From Acidaminococcus massiliensis (lineage in GTDB: Bacteria; Bacillota; Negativicutes; Acidaminococcales; Acidaminococcaceae), in assembly GCF_900095825.1 (NCBI RefSeq), contig NZ_LT608315.1:262318-326317 (forward strand): 64,000 nucleotides of DNA, read 5' to 3'. The first letter of the stretch is position 1. The number at the start of each line of letters is the position of its first letter. The translations under genes and the position numbers were made by a program. Shown here piece after piece: positions 1 through 7,475 of the stretch. The notes beneath the pieces were generated by a model that had not been told where the DNA came from, searched no databases, and saw only the letters and a list, made by a program, of their open reading frames with translations.

Positions 1-278
1 TTGGGGTCCACCGGGATCTGGCTGCCGGCAAATTCCACCTGGGCACTTTGGTCCTTGGCCCGGAGCCGGGCAATGGGGTCGAATCCGATGAAAGAATACC
101 GGCCGGCCTGGTCATTTTGTTCCAGGCTTTCCAGCAGGAAGTACCGGCTGCTTTCCTTCCTCACCAGGCTCACCAGCCCGATGGGGGTAGCCGTATCTGC
201 CAGGATTTCCCGGACCACTGGCACCGCCGCATATCCCTGGGACAGGGCTTTGATTTCTTCCAGACTCTGTTGTTTCAT
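1..278 (-). CDS. trpE: Anthranilate synthase component I, N-terminal part (partial)
   Basis: The gene runs off the left edge, so only about 92 N-terminal residues are present. The start MKQQSLEEI, followed by a stretch on the pattern PIGLVSLVRKE, SSRYFLLES and GRYSFIGFDP, is the typical N-terminal domain of TrpE, which makes anthranilate from chorismate with the TrpG glutaminase subunit. The start at 278 has GAGGAGG six to seven bases upstream. The T-box leader directly upstream with a UGG (Trp) specifier supports trpE over the related pabB. Control is expected to be by tRNA-Trp charging. The catalytic C-terminal half is outside the window and cannot be judged. Confidence 0.85.
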   Translation of the reverse strand, partial: MKQQSLEEIKALSQGYAAVPVVREILADTATPIGLVSLVRKESSRYFLLESLEQNDQAGRYSFIGFDPIARLRAKDQSAQVEFAGSQIPVDP

Positions 279-307
279 TTCTGTTCCTCCTCACTGATAA
301 AAGAAAA

Positions 308-336
308 GTATCCGGGCTGATCATTCCACCCGGATA
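308..336 (-). terminator. Second hairpin between the T-box terminator and trpE
   Basis: An 8-bp perfect stem (TATCCGGG/CCCGGATA) with a 12-base loop, followed on the minus strand by CTTTTCTTTT. It sits after the T-box terminator and before the trpE ribosome binding site. It looks like a second intrinsic terminator; whether it has an antiterminator partner cannot be told by eye. Confidence 0.5.
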
Positions 337-349
337 CCTGCACTGCAAT

Positions 350-625
350 AAAAAACACCTGTCCCTCTACAAGGACAGGTGTCATAACCTGCGGTACCAC
401 CCTGTAATGGAGCCAAAGCTCCACACCTCAAGCAGAATGCCAACACATTCCTCACCGATAACGTCGGTGCTGCGTCGCGGGATACTTTCCGAAGATTTCA
501 TCGCGCCCTCAGTGGTCCATTTGTCAGACTGCCACGATCCGGCTCTCAGCTTCCCGGACTCTCTGTGCGCACATTTTCTGGCGTTATCTCCACCTCAAAG
601 GTTTTTGGTTCTTATTGAATTGATG
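350..625 (-). promoter_or_regulatory. T-box leader, tryptophan specifier
   Basis: The minus strand carries the T-box core AGGGTGGTACCGC (391-403), followed by a GC-rich terminator hairpin at 355-382 and a T run. Stem I features are visible: an AGAGAG-type bulge and a specifier loop reading ACAAATGGACC, in which TGG (517-519) followed by A sits at the specifier position. This predicts binding of uncharged tRNA-Trp and antitermination of trpE. The downstream gene agrees with the specifier. Confidence 0.92.
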
Positions 626-630
626 GTTGT

Positions 631-659
631 ATAGTAGCACTGGAGAAAGAACTTGTCAA
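631..659 (-). promoter_or_regulatory. Promoter of the trp T-box transcript
   Basis: Minus strand TTGACA (654-659) and TACTAT (631-636) separated by 17 bp. Transcription would start near 624, at the 5' end of the T-box leader. Confidence 0.8.
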
Positions 660-729
660 ATATTTTTCTTGAAAAAGATAAAATTGTTCACTTCTGTATC
701 TCATTTAACACTTTTTGTTTCTATACAGT

Positions 730-1020
730 TTACTCTTTCTCATAAACATCTGCAAATTCAGCTTTGCGGTCGAACTGGACCCGAGCATAAGAACACTGGG
801 GAATGATCTTCACTCCGGCTTCCCGGGCCATATCCGCCACCGCCCGGACCAGTTTCCCAGCCAGGCCCTGGCCCCCGTATCGGGGATCCACAATGGTATG
901 TTCCAAGGTCCACACCCCGGGACGGGACACCACATAGGTACATTTTCCGATTTCTTCCGCCCCATCATACAGGGCCGCCCGGAAATTTTCCGGTTCCTTC
1001 ACAAGACGAATGGTTTCCAT
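730..1020 (-). CDS. Small GNAT-type N-acetyltransferase (YjdJ/COG2388-like)
   Basis: A 96-residue protein. The segment WTLEHTIVDPRYGGQGLAGKLV holds the acetyl-CoA binding signature (R-Y-G-G-Q-G-L-A) of the short COG2388 acetyltransferases, and the tail with IIPQCSYARVQF is also typical of that family. Substrate is unknown. The start at 1020 is chosen because AAGGAGA lies about seven bases upstream; the open frame extends five codons further without a ribosome binding site. It is preceded by a 114-base spacer with a dispersed repeat, so it may be its own unit or the tail of the upstream genes. Confidence 0.8.
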   Translation of the reverse strand: METIRLVKEPENFRAALYDGAEEIGKCTYVVSRPGVWTLEHTIVDPRYGGQGLAGKLVRAVADMAREAGVKIIPQCSYARVQFDRKAEFADVYEKE

Positions 1021-1062
1021 GAGTTCTCCTTTCAAGGCCTGGCCGCTGAAACAGCCAGGCCA

Positions 1063-1098
1063 GTCAACGGTCAGCTGTCAACGGTCAACGGCCGATGG
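1063..1098. repeat. GTCAACGGTCAGCTG dispersed repeat, copy 1
   Basis: A 36-base intergenic stretch built of GTCAACGG units (three copies around a CAGCTG centre) ending in GCCGATGG. A second copy at 53037-53072 differs at one base of 36, and a 13-base piece recurs at 62383-62395. All three are in spacers. Confidence 0.8.
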
Positions 1099-1134
1099 AA
1101 GAAAACTGCTTGGGCAGTTTTCCGTAGATCTGGA

Positions 1135-1464
1135 TCAATCGGTGCAGGCAGTGACTTTTAGGTTTTCGCAGCCAATGACCATATGGTCTCCTGAATTGAA
1201 CAGGATATCCATTTTGATCTTTTTGTTTTGTCTCTTTGTGGTCACGCTGAAAATATAGGTGCCTCTTCCCCAAGGTTCCCGGCAGCTCATGAGAAAAGCA
1301 TACAGTCCTTGGGCTTCCACTACTGCCCTGGTATGAGGATTGGCCAGTTGAATCACCAAATTGGCCCGTTTGTTTCCGTAATCCAAATTGACGGACAGGA
1401 TTTCCCCATCATGGAAGTTCAGTTCACCCCAATCACAGTCTATTTTCCATCTTCTTTTTTCCAT
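1135..1464 (-). CDS. Hypothetical protein, 109 residues
   Basis: Not recognised. A small soluble protein without signal peptide or membrane segment. It starts with a basic MEKRRWKIDCDWGEL and has alternating hydrophobic patches (SVNLDY, ANLVIQL, GTYIFSVTT, KMDILF) that suggest a mainly beta fold. Three ATGs follow each other at 1470, 1467 and 1464; the third is preferred because the AAAGG motif lies about seven bases before it. It follows the L,D-transpeptidase gene by 38 bases and could be the last gene of that unit. Function unknown. Confidence 0.55.
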   Translation of the reverse strand: MEKRRWKIDCDWGELNFHDGEILSVNLDYGNKRANLVIQLANPHTRAVVEAQGLYAFLMSCREPWGRGTYIFSVTTKRQNKKIKMDILFNSGDHMVIGCENLKVTACTD

Positions 1465-1502
1465 CATCATACCTTTTGAGCAGGCAGCTCTAGCGCTACT
1501 TT

Positions 1503-2120
1503 CTACTCTTCCACCGTCACCTTCGTCCCCACCTTCACATAGGGCTTCAGTTTTTGCAGATCTTCGTTGTTCATCCGGATGCAGCCTTCGGAGGCACGGG
1601 TACCGATGGAGGCTGGATCATGGGTGCCGTGGATGCCGATACCGTCCCACTTTCCCTTGCTCAGGCTCCGGGTATCCAGGCTGATGAACCAAGGCCCGTA
1701 GGCGTGCTGGATCACCCCTTTGCCGTCGTGGAAATCATGGGACCAGCTGGAAGCATCGATGATTTCATCCACCGGAAAAGTTCCCTCCGGTGTCTTCATA
1801 TCCCCGCTCACCTGCTTCTGTCCGGGGTTCTTCCCCAGGGCTACCGGCCATTTGGCCACTGGATCTCCATGATCCAGGAGAACCAGGGTGAACTCCCCTT
1901 TTTTGATCAGCAGGGAGTAGTCATGAGGCTCAGGGGTCTGGCGTACTTCCCCAGTGACAGCGGTCTCTGCCGAGGGCTCGGCTGCCTTCTCCGCCTGCTG
2001 GCCGCTCCGGCAGCCTTTCATAGCGAATCCCACCGCCAGCACCAGGACCAGGAGGAAAAAGACACCCCAAGCCGGTCCCTTCCATCTCCGCTTTTGGTAA
2101 GCGTCATGATATCTTCCCAT
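1503..2120 (-). CDS. L,D-transpeptidase, YkuD family, membrane anchored
   Basis: A 205-residue protein with a short basic N-terminus, one membrane segment (about residues 16-34), a low-complexity linker (about 40-66) and a C-terminal YkuD domain. The catalytic motif is complete: His164 in IHGTHD and Cys180 in the SEGCIRM loop. Such enzymes make 3-3 peptidoglycan cross-links or attach lipoproteins to the wall from the periplasmic face. It lies 24 bases downstream of two zinc-ribbon membrane proteins on the same strand, which suggests an envelope unit. The start has GGGAGGGG just upstream. Confidence 0.9.
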   Translation of the reverse strand: MGRYHDAYQKRRWKGPAWGVFFLLVLVLAVGFAMKGCRSGQQAEKAAEPSAETAVTGEVRQTPEPHDYSLLIKKGEFTLVLLDHGDPVAKWPVALGKNPGQKQVSGDMKTPEGTFPVDEIIDASSWSHDFHDGKGVIQHAYGPWFISLDTRSLSKGKWDGIGIHGTHDPASIGTRASEGCIRMNNEDLQKLKPYVKVGTKVTVEE

Positions 2121-2144
2121 GGTCCCCTCCCTTTCTGCAGCCGG

Positions 2145-2759
2145 TTACAGACGCCGGCAGAACTGGACCGAAACGTACCCGGTCTGTCCGTTGTCCCGTT
2201 TCACTTGATACCAGTTGTTCTTCCGGCCGGTGATTTCCACCTTTTCTCCTTCATCGAAGTAGTCCACAATATCCGTATTGGTTCCAGCGCCGGCCCGGAG
2301 CCGCACATCGGTACCGGTGATCTTTCCATAAGATTTATCGGCATCCTTCTGGACTTTCTCTCCCTGGTCAGCAGACTTGGCTTTGGACTGTTCCTTGGAA
2401 GCCGGAGTATCCTGTTTTTTCTCTTCCTGGGTCACCGGCGGTTTGGATGCAGCGGTACTTTTGGCATCCTTCTGCTGGGCAAAAAAGATCCCCCCGCCGG
2501 TTGCCAGAAGGAGCAGCAGGACCACACCGGCGATCCATTTTCCCTTTCCTCCGCCCTGGGACGGAACTTGCTGAGGCTGAAAGGTGGCCGCGCCCTTCAG
2601 TCCAGTCGGGTTTCCACTGCTGCCTTCCTGTCCGCTGCCGGTCCCGCCGGCTGGCTGCTGAGCCGGAGCCACAGGTTTTCCCACCGGAGTGCCGCAGACC
2701 GGGCAGAATTTTTCATCTTCACTTAGTTGATTTCCACAATGGGGACAAAACTTCGCCAT
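2145..2759 (-). CDS. Zinc-ribbon membrane protein with C-terminal SH3 domain
   Basis: A 204-residue protein. Cys5/Cys8 and Cys19/Cys22 form a zinc ribbon at the N-terminus. A Gly/Gln/Pro-rich spacer leads to one membrane helix (about 75-94), a Lys/Ser/Ala-rich linker, and a bacterial SH3-like domain (about 145-204: VRLRAGAGTNTDIV, KVEITGRKNNWYQVKR). The topology implied is ribbon in the cytosol and SH3 domain outside, where SH3b domains often bind peptidoglycan. It sits between another zinc-ribbon protein and the L,D-transpeptidase. The exact role is unknown. Confidence 0.8.
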   Translation of the reverse strand: MAKFCPHCGNQLSEDEKFCPVCGTPVGKPVAPAQQPAGGTGSGQEGSSGNPTGLKGAATFQPQQVPSQGGGKGKWIAGVVLLLLLATGGGIFFAQQKDAKSTAASKPPVTQEEKKQDTPASKEQSKAKSADQGEKVQKDADKSYGKITGTDVRLRAGAGTNTDIVDYFDEGEKVEITGRKNNWYQVKRDNGQTGYVSVQFCRRL

Positions 2760-2778
2760 CTACATTCCTCCTACCCGC

Positions 2779-3555
2779 TCAGTCCGCATCCTGGTCATTG
2801 ATCTTGGTGGATTTGATCTGGACGCTGATCAGGGTGGGGCTCTTCTGTTTCACGATGCCCACGCATTTCCCTTTCACATTGACGAAATCACCGGTTTTCA
2901 GGCCGTTGACGATGCTGGCTCGTTTGGCCGGCACATCCACCAGCACCTGGTAGGTCTTGCCGCCATTTTCTCTGCTTTCCAGGGTAATGCTGTAATTCTG
3001 GGAATTGTTGAACTGTCCCTTCCATTTTACCTTCCCGGAAACCTGGACGATCTTGTCCTTGTATTTTTTGTCTCCGGAACTCTGGTCCCGGATGTAGTCA
3101 TCCACCATTTCACCGGATTTCACCTGGATGGGTTTGCTGCTGCCCCCAAAGGCGAAGAACAGTCCCAGGACCACCACGATGGCTCCGATGATGGCCAAGA
3201 TCTTCTTTTTCTTTCCCCGGTCTTCCGGAGGCACAGGAGGCATCTGGAAAGACTGGAAGCCTCCGTTTCCACCGCCGCTCTGGCCCTCATTCACCGGTTC
3301 TGCCACCACCACTTCAGCAGAAGTTTCCGGGGCCTGCTGCGGTTCGGCCGCCGGGTTGGCGCCACCAGGGGTCCCTTCTGCCGGTTTGGCTTCCTTCAGC
3401 CGGGTTCCGCATTCGGTGCAGAAGTCATTGTCCGCCGGATTGACATGGCCGCATTTGGGGCACTTCACCACCGGATCCTGTTTGGCACCGCACTGGACGC
3501 AGAACAAGGCATCATCTTCCAGTTCGCAGCCGCACTGTTTGCATTTCTTAGACAT
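2779..3555 (-). CDS. Double zinc-ribbon membrane protein with OB-fold (tRNA_anti-like) domain
   Basis: A 258-residue protein with two zinc ribbons at the N-terminus (Cys5/8/19/22 and Cys32/35/46/49), a Pro/Ala/Glu-rich spacer, a single membrane helix (about 118-138) and a C-terminal domain with the pattern of an OB-fold (MVDDYIRDQ, KYKDKIVQVSGKV, GDFVNVKGKCVGI), as in tRNA_anti-like proteins. The start at 3555 is preferred over ATG 3561 because GGAAGGGG is about seven bases before it. It is the first gene of the minus-strand run 3555 to 1135. Function unknown; the build repeats that of its neighbour. Confidence 0.75.
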   Translation of the reverse strand: MSKKCKQCGCELEDDALFCVQCGAKQDPVVKCPKCGHVNPADNDFCTECGTRLKEAKPAEGTPGGANPAAEPQQAPETSAEVVVAEPVNEGQSGGGNGGFQSFQMPPVPPEDRGKKKKILAIIGAIVVVLGLFFAFGGSSKPIQVKSGEMVDDYIRDQSSGDKKYKDKIVQVSGKVKWKGQFNNSQNYSITLESRENGGKTYQVLVDVPAKRASIVNGLKTGDFVNVKGKCVGIVKQKSPTLISVQIKSTKINDQDAD

Positions 3556-3653
3556 AACCATTCCCCTTCCGTTCCGGGAAAGCCAGTCCATCGATCTGTC
3601 TTTCCTCAGTTCTATTTATGTTTCTTATTATACTCAGAAAAGTGAGAATAGAA

Positions 3654-3701
3654 AAGGGGTTGTTGCACGTGTGAAGGCCGCCACACGTGCAACAATCCCT
3701 T
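3654..3701 (-). terminator. Terminator hairpin after the M20 peptidase gene
   Basis: A near-perfect 20-bp stem (AAGGGGTTGTTGCACGTGTG and its complement) with an 8-base loop, followed on the minus strand by CTTTTCTATTCTC. The stem overlaps the stop codon at 3700-3702. It belongs to the TTGTTGCAC hairpin family seen repeatedly in this window. Confidence 0.8.
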
Positions 3702-4815
3702 ATAGATTCCAAATAAACGCAGCCAGCTGCTTCAGGCCCGGTTCCAGGCTGGTCATATCCAGTTCTTCCTGGAGAGTATGGGCCCCTTTCCCCTTGCACA
3801 CTCCAAAAGCAATGGCCGGGATGTCTCGGCCGAGGGGAATATTGGCATCGGTGCTGCTGGCACTGAATTCCGTTTTCAGACCTTCCCGTTTCCGGATGCG
3901 CGTGATCCGGTCATAGATTTCATGGTGCTGCACCCCTTCGCTGCAGGGCCGCTCTCCCAAGAGCAAGGTTTCTACCTGCACCTTATCAGTGGTATGGGCC
4001 TTCAGGATGGTCTGGAAGGCTTGGTCCAGCTTTTCCAGTTCCGAATGGGAAACAGACCGCATGTCCACGGTGAATTCCACGTCGGCAGCGATGGAGTTGA
4101 TGGTGGTCCCTCCCTGGATGGTCCCCACATTGTAGGTGGTCCGGGGATCTTGGGGCACTTGGAGGCTGTAGAAATCTCGAATGATCCCCGCCGCCTCGTT
4201 GATGGCATTGGCGGCTCCAAAAGCGGCGTAGCTGTGGCCGCCGGCAGTGACCACATGGACCGCATACCGCCGGGACCCTACCGCCAGGTCCACGAACCGG
4301 TCATTGTTCCCGTCCACCGCCATGAAATAGCTGAGCCGTTCTCCGAAGGCATCGGTGAGGGCCCGGCTTCCCTTCAGATTTCCCAAGCCTTCTTCTCCCA
4401 CATTGAAGGCAAAGACTGCTGGAGTCCGGAGCTTCAAGGTCAGCATCATCCGGATCAAAAACAGCAGGGCTGCCACGTCAGAACTGTTGTCCCCGCAGGA
4501 GGGGGCTTTCAGGGTATGGCCGTCGATTTCCGGCATGATTTTTTCCACACCTGCAAATACTGTATCCATATGGGCGGTGTACAGAGGAAATCTTTCCGCC
4601 CCTTCGAGGCAGTGGGGATAGATCACATTGCCGGCAGCGTCCCGGTACGCGCCTTTGGCCCCCATGGCCTCCAGCTGTTCCAGGATCCACTGGGCCTTCT
4701 TTTCTTCTTCTCCCGTAGGAGAAGGGATGGTGATCACATCATACAGGGTCTGGATGTATTCCGGCATCCGGTTGTGGATATAGTCCTCCACCATTTTGCG
4801 CAGCACGTCGTTCAT
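3700..4815 (-). CDS. M20-family metallopeptidase (PepT-like)
   Basis: A 371-residue zinc peptidase or deacylase. Metal-site motifs are present: His82-x-Asp84 in YTAHMDTV, Asp109 in CGDNSSD and the Glu pair at 141-142 in NVGEEGLG. The segment GGHSYAAFGAANAI marks the dimerisation (lid) domain, so the layout is that of tripeptidase-like M20 enzymes. The substrate is not known. The start at 4815 has AAAGGAG eight bases upstream; an ATG at 4851, one base after the permease stop, is possible but has a weaker site. It closes the run of ABC-2 permease genes and may be co-transcribed with them. Confidence 0.85.
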   Translation of the reverse strand: MNDVLRKMVEDYIHNRMPEYIQTLYDVITIPSPTGEEEKKAQWILEQLEAMGAKGAYRDAAGNVIYPHCLEGAERFPLYTAHMDTVFAGVEKIMPEIDGHTLKAPSCGDNSSDVAALLFLIRMMLTLKLRTPAVFAFNVGEEGLGNLKGSRALTDAFGERLSYFMAVDGNNDRFVDLAVGSRRYAVHVVTAGGHSYAAFGAANAINEAAGIIRDFYSLQVPQDPRTTYNVGTIQGGTTINSIAADVEFTVDMRSVSHSELEKLDQAFQTILKAHTTDKVQVETLLLGERPCSEGVQHHEIYDRITRIRKREGLKTEFSASSTDANIPLGRDIPAIAFGVCKGKGAHTLQEELDMTSLEPGLKQLAAFIWNL

Positions 4816-4852
4816 GGGCATGGCTCCTTTCGTATTCGACTCTTCACTCATT

Positions 4853-5968
4853 TTACCCCAAATTCTTCCGGAATAAAACCGCTGCCAGCCAGAGGGTCAG
4901 GACGGCCACGATGGTCATGGGCAAAAGGTCCGGGGCGATGGTCAGAAGGCCCGCCCCTTCGAAGTAGATCCGTCGGATGGCATCCAGAGCGAACCGGAGG
5001 GGATCCCCATAGGTGAGGATCTGGAGGAACTGAGGCATGTTCCGTACCGGAGTGGCCACCCCGCTCAAAAGGGCATTGGGGATCAGATATACATAGGTGT
5101 ACACCTGGACCTGCTGCATGGAGCTGCACACGGAAGAAATGCTCAGCCCGATGCCTGTAGAACTGAGGAAATAAATGAACAGCACCAGGTACAAAGTCAG
5201 ATAAGATCCTTCAAAAGGCACCTGGAACCAGAACAGATCCAGCAGCAGGAGCAGGGTCCCCTGCAGCAGCCCCACCAGCACCGGAGGAAAGGATTTCCCG
5301 ATCAGCAGCACCAAGGGAGAGGCCGGAGTCACCAGCAGCTGCTCGAAAGTCCCTTCCTCCCGTTCCCGGGCCACGGACATCCCTGCCAGGAGGATTACCT
5401 GGGAAAAGCTCATGAGCCCCAGGATCCCAGGGGCAAAATACCACAGGGTCAGCTGATTGGGGTTGAACCAGGTCCGGGTCTCCACGGAAAGAGGCGGTTT
5501 CTGGCCGGTCCGGGCTTCCAGCCACTGCTGGACCACCCGGGAAGTATAAGCGGAAGCCAGGCTGGCGGTCATGGTGTTCCGGCCGTCGGTGATCACCTGA
5601 AGGGGTGCCTTTTCCCCCCGGGCCAGTTTTTCTTCGAAGTCCGCCGGGATGGACAGGACCACCATGGCTTCCTCCCGGTCGATGGGTCCCTGGATCTGGG
5701 AGGAATTCTGGAGCTCCGCCACCCGATAAAAGAAATGGGTGCCGTCCAGGGTGGCCAGCAAAGAGGTGGATGCTTCCGAATGGCTCTGGTCCAATACCGC
5801 ATAGGAAACATTTTCCACGTTGAACGTAGCGGTGTAGCCAAAGACCACCCCCAATACCAGGGTAGGGATCACCAGCACGTAGCGGAAGGCCTTGTCCTTC
5901 CAGATGGCCAGCAGTTCTTTCCGGCAGATGAACCGGACCTGCTGACAGAAAAGCTGCCAGGCATTCAT
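4853..5968 (-). CDS. ABC-2 type transporter permease (YbhR/YbhS-like), second pair
   Basis: A 371-residue inner-membrane protein: N-terminal membrane helix (about residues 27-48), a long periplasmic domain (about 49-175) and five or so C-terminal helices. The motif VAREREEGTFEQLLVTP is the signature of drug-export ABC-2 permeases. It starts at the base after the stop of the partner permease. It is closely related to the protein at 7476-8603 (shared TWFNPNQLT, EREEGTFEQLLVTPASP), so this pair is a tandem duplicate. No ATPase or adaptor gene belongs uniquely to this pair; it may share those at 9706-12490. Confidence 0.88.
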   Translation of the reverse strand: MNAWQLFCQQVRFICRKELLAIWKDKAFRYVLVIPTLVLGVVFGYTATFNVENVSYAVLDQSHSEASTSLLATLDGTHFFYRVAELQNSSQIQGPIDREEAMVVLSIPADFEEKLARGEKAPLQVITDGRNTMTASLASAYTSRVVQQWLEARTGQKPPLSVETRTWFNPNQLTLWYFAPGILGLMSFSQVILLAGMSVAREREEGTFEQLLVTPASPLVLLIGKSFPPVLVGLLQGTLLLLLDLFWFQVPFEGSYLTLYLVLFIYFLSSTGIGLSISSVCSSMQQVQVYTYVYLIPNALLSGVATPVRNMPQFLQILTYGDPLRFALDAIRRIYFEGAGLLTIAPDLLPMTIVAVLTLWLAAVLFRKNLG

Positions 5969-7078
5969 TCACTCCACCTTCTTTCGAATGGCTCTCAGGG
6001 CCAGACCCACAAACAGGGCCATGAAGAAAATCAGGAACCCGGTCTGGGGCAGGATCACCGGCCAGAGATCACCGGCCAGGAGCAAGGTTTTCAATACAAC
6101 CAGATAATGTTTGAAAGGCAGCACTTCCCCAATCCACTGGACCCATTGGGGCGTGGCCCGCAGGTCGAACAGGAACCCGGACAGCATGATGCTGGGCAGG
6201 AAGCTGACCAGGAGAGCCATCTGGATGGCCATGAACTGGGCTTTGGTCACCACGGAAATCAGCATCCCCATACCCAGGGCCGTCAGGAGATACAGGATGG
6301 ACATCAGGATCACCAGGGACAGAGATCCCACCAAAGGCACCTGGAACAGGAACCGGGACAGGACCAGACAGATCAGGACACCCAGCATGGCAATGCAGAA
6401 ATAGGGGATCATCTTGGCCACGATGATTTCCCCTTTTTTCACCGGGGTCACAAACAGGGATTCAAAGGTCCCCCGTTCGTATTCCCGGGCCATGACCCCG
6501 GCGGTGAGCAGCACTCCCACAAGGGTCACGATCATCAGGATCAGCCCGGGCAAAAAGTACCAGGTGCTTTCATGGGCATCATTGAACCAGAGCCGGGATT
6601 CCAGTTCCACGGCTCCCACTCCCCGGCCCGCCATCTGGCTGGCGGACCACTGGGCTGCCGCCGTTTCCACATAGCTCTGGATGCTCATGGCGGTAGTGGT
6701 ATCCGTTCCGTACAGCAGCAGCTGGACCCGTCCGTCCCCCTGGTGGAGCTGACGGCTGAAATCCGGAGGCACCCGGAGGATGGCGTCGATCTTCCGCTGC
6801 TCCATGGCCCGGAGTGCCTGATCCATGCTGGTCATATAAGTAGGCCGGAAGTATTCCGACCCATCCACGAAATCCACCACCTGCTGGGCCTCCGGAGACG
6901 CATCTTCCAGCACCACCCCGATGGGGGCGTGCTTTACATCCAGGCTGATGCCATAGCCGATCACCAGGATCAGGATGATGGGCAGCAGGATGCCCAGGGC
7001 CAGGCTGGAGTTATCCCGGAGCACTTCCCGGAACTCCTTCACCGTCAAAGCCCAGATCCGGCGCAGATTGTCTCTCAT
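5969..7078 (-). CDS. ABC-2 type transporter permease (YbhS-like), second pair
   Basis: A 369-residue membrane protein with the same build as its neighbour: one N-terminal helix, a large extracytoplasmic domain, and a C-terminal helix bundle with the conserved MAREYERGTFESLFVTP segment. It is paralogous to 8600-9709 (shared RVPPDFS, LHQGD, TTTAMSIQ, STWYF). The start at 7078 has AAAGGAG upstream. It is the first gene after a spacer with terminators, a repeat and an AT-rich promoter-like region, so the second permease pair probably has its own transcript. The cargo is not known. Confidence 0.88.
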   Translation of the reverse strand: MRDNLRRIWALTVKEFREVLRDNSSLALGILLPIILILVIGYGISLDVKHAPIGVVLEDASPEAQQVVDFVDGSEYFRPTYMTSMDQALRAMEQRKIDAILRVPPDFSRQLHQGDGRVQLLLYGTDTTTAMSIQSYVETAAAQWSASQMAGRGVGAVELESRLWFNDAHESTWYFLPGLILMIVTLVGVLLTAGVMAREYERGTFESLFVTPVKKGEIIVAKMIPYFCIAMLGVLICLVLSRFLFQVPLVGSLSLVILMSILYLLTALGMGMLISVVTKAQFMAIQMALLVSFLPSIMLSGFLFDLRATPQWVQWIGEVLPFKHYLVVLKTLLLAGDLWPVILPQTGFLIFFMALFVGLALRAIRKKVE

Positions 7079-7094
7079 ACCGATTCTCCTTTGC

Positions 7095-7136
7095 AGGGTT
7101 AATTTATTAATTAATTAATCGTGTATACTTATTATA
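7095..7136 (-). promoter_or_regulatory. AT-rich promoter/operator region of the second permease pair
   Basis: Minus strand TATAAT (7131-7136) followed by an ATTAATTAATTAAT run between -10 and the start codon. No good -35 is seen. The GATTAATTA core recurs in the leader of the efflux operon (14056-14068), so a shared repressor is possible. Confidence 0.4.
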
Positions 7137-7140
7137 GCAT

Positions 7141-7176
7141 AAAAAAAGAGGTGTTGCACGCTATGTGCAACACCTC
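7141..7176 (-). terminator. Terminator, TTGCAC hairpin family
   Basis: A 12-bp perfect stem GAGGTGTTGCAC/GTGCAACACCTC with a 5-base loop, followed on the minus strand by seven T. It separates the two permease pairs. Confidence 0.8.
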
Positions 7177-7201
7177 GGCCTCATGAGCCGCATAGCGGCT
7201 C

Positions 7202-7426
7202 GGTCTCGAGTCTCGAGCCGAATGAAAAATTTGCAGGCAAATTTTTGAACGTGTAAATCGGTACCGTAGGGGCTGCACGCCGGGCAGCCCGCCAAATCAT
7301 CGATGATCTGCGCATTTTGCGGGGCGCCGGGCCTGCGCCCCCTACGGTTATACACAATAAGAAGAACCTGGCTGAAGGACAGATTCTATCCAACGGCCCG
7401 AGACTCACGGCTCGAGACCCGAGACC
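7202..7426. repeat. Composite intergenic repeat with CTCGAG arms, copy 1
   Basis: Imperfect 16-bp inverted arms (7202-7217 and 7411-7426, one mismatch) bracket about 190 bases. Inside are a TTTGCAGGCAAA palindrome, a CCGTAGGGGC...GCCCCCTACGG inverted repeat and an AGAACCTG...CAGATTCT hairpin. Both outer parts recur at 49553-49739, while the centre differs. Terminator hairpins lie on both sides. No coding capacity is seen, so this repeat accounts for the 397-base gap. Confidence 0.75.
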
Positions 7427-7428
7427 TG

Positions 7429-7462
7429 AAAAGGAGCTGATGTCCCTGCGGCAGCTCCTTTT
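7429..7462 (-). terminator. Terminator after the first permease pair
   Basis: An 11-bp stem AAAAGGAGCTG/CAGCTCCTTTT fourteen bases beyond the stop at 7476. The stem's own A/T ends supply T runs for both directions. Confidence 0.75.
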
Positions 7463-7475
7463 CTTATTTAATCAT

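Noticed and set aside
3700-4851. Start of the M20 peptidase at 4851
   Set aside because: Its site is one base after the permease stop with only a weak GGGG before it; the ATG at 4815 has AAAGGAG at the proper distance.
7202-7426. CRISPR-like or attachment-site reading of the CTCGAG repeats
   Set aside because: Only inverted arms and hairpins are present, with no regularly spaced direct repeats, no cas genes and no integrase.
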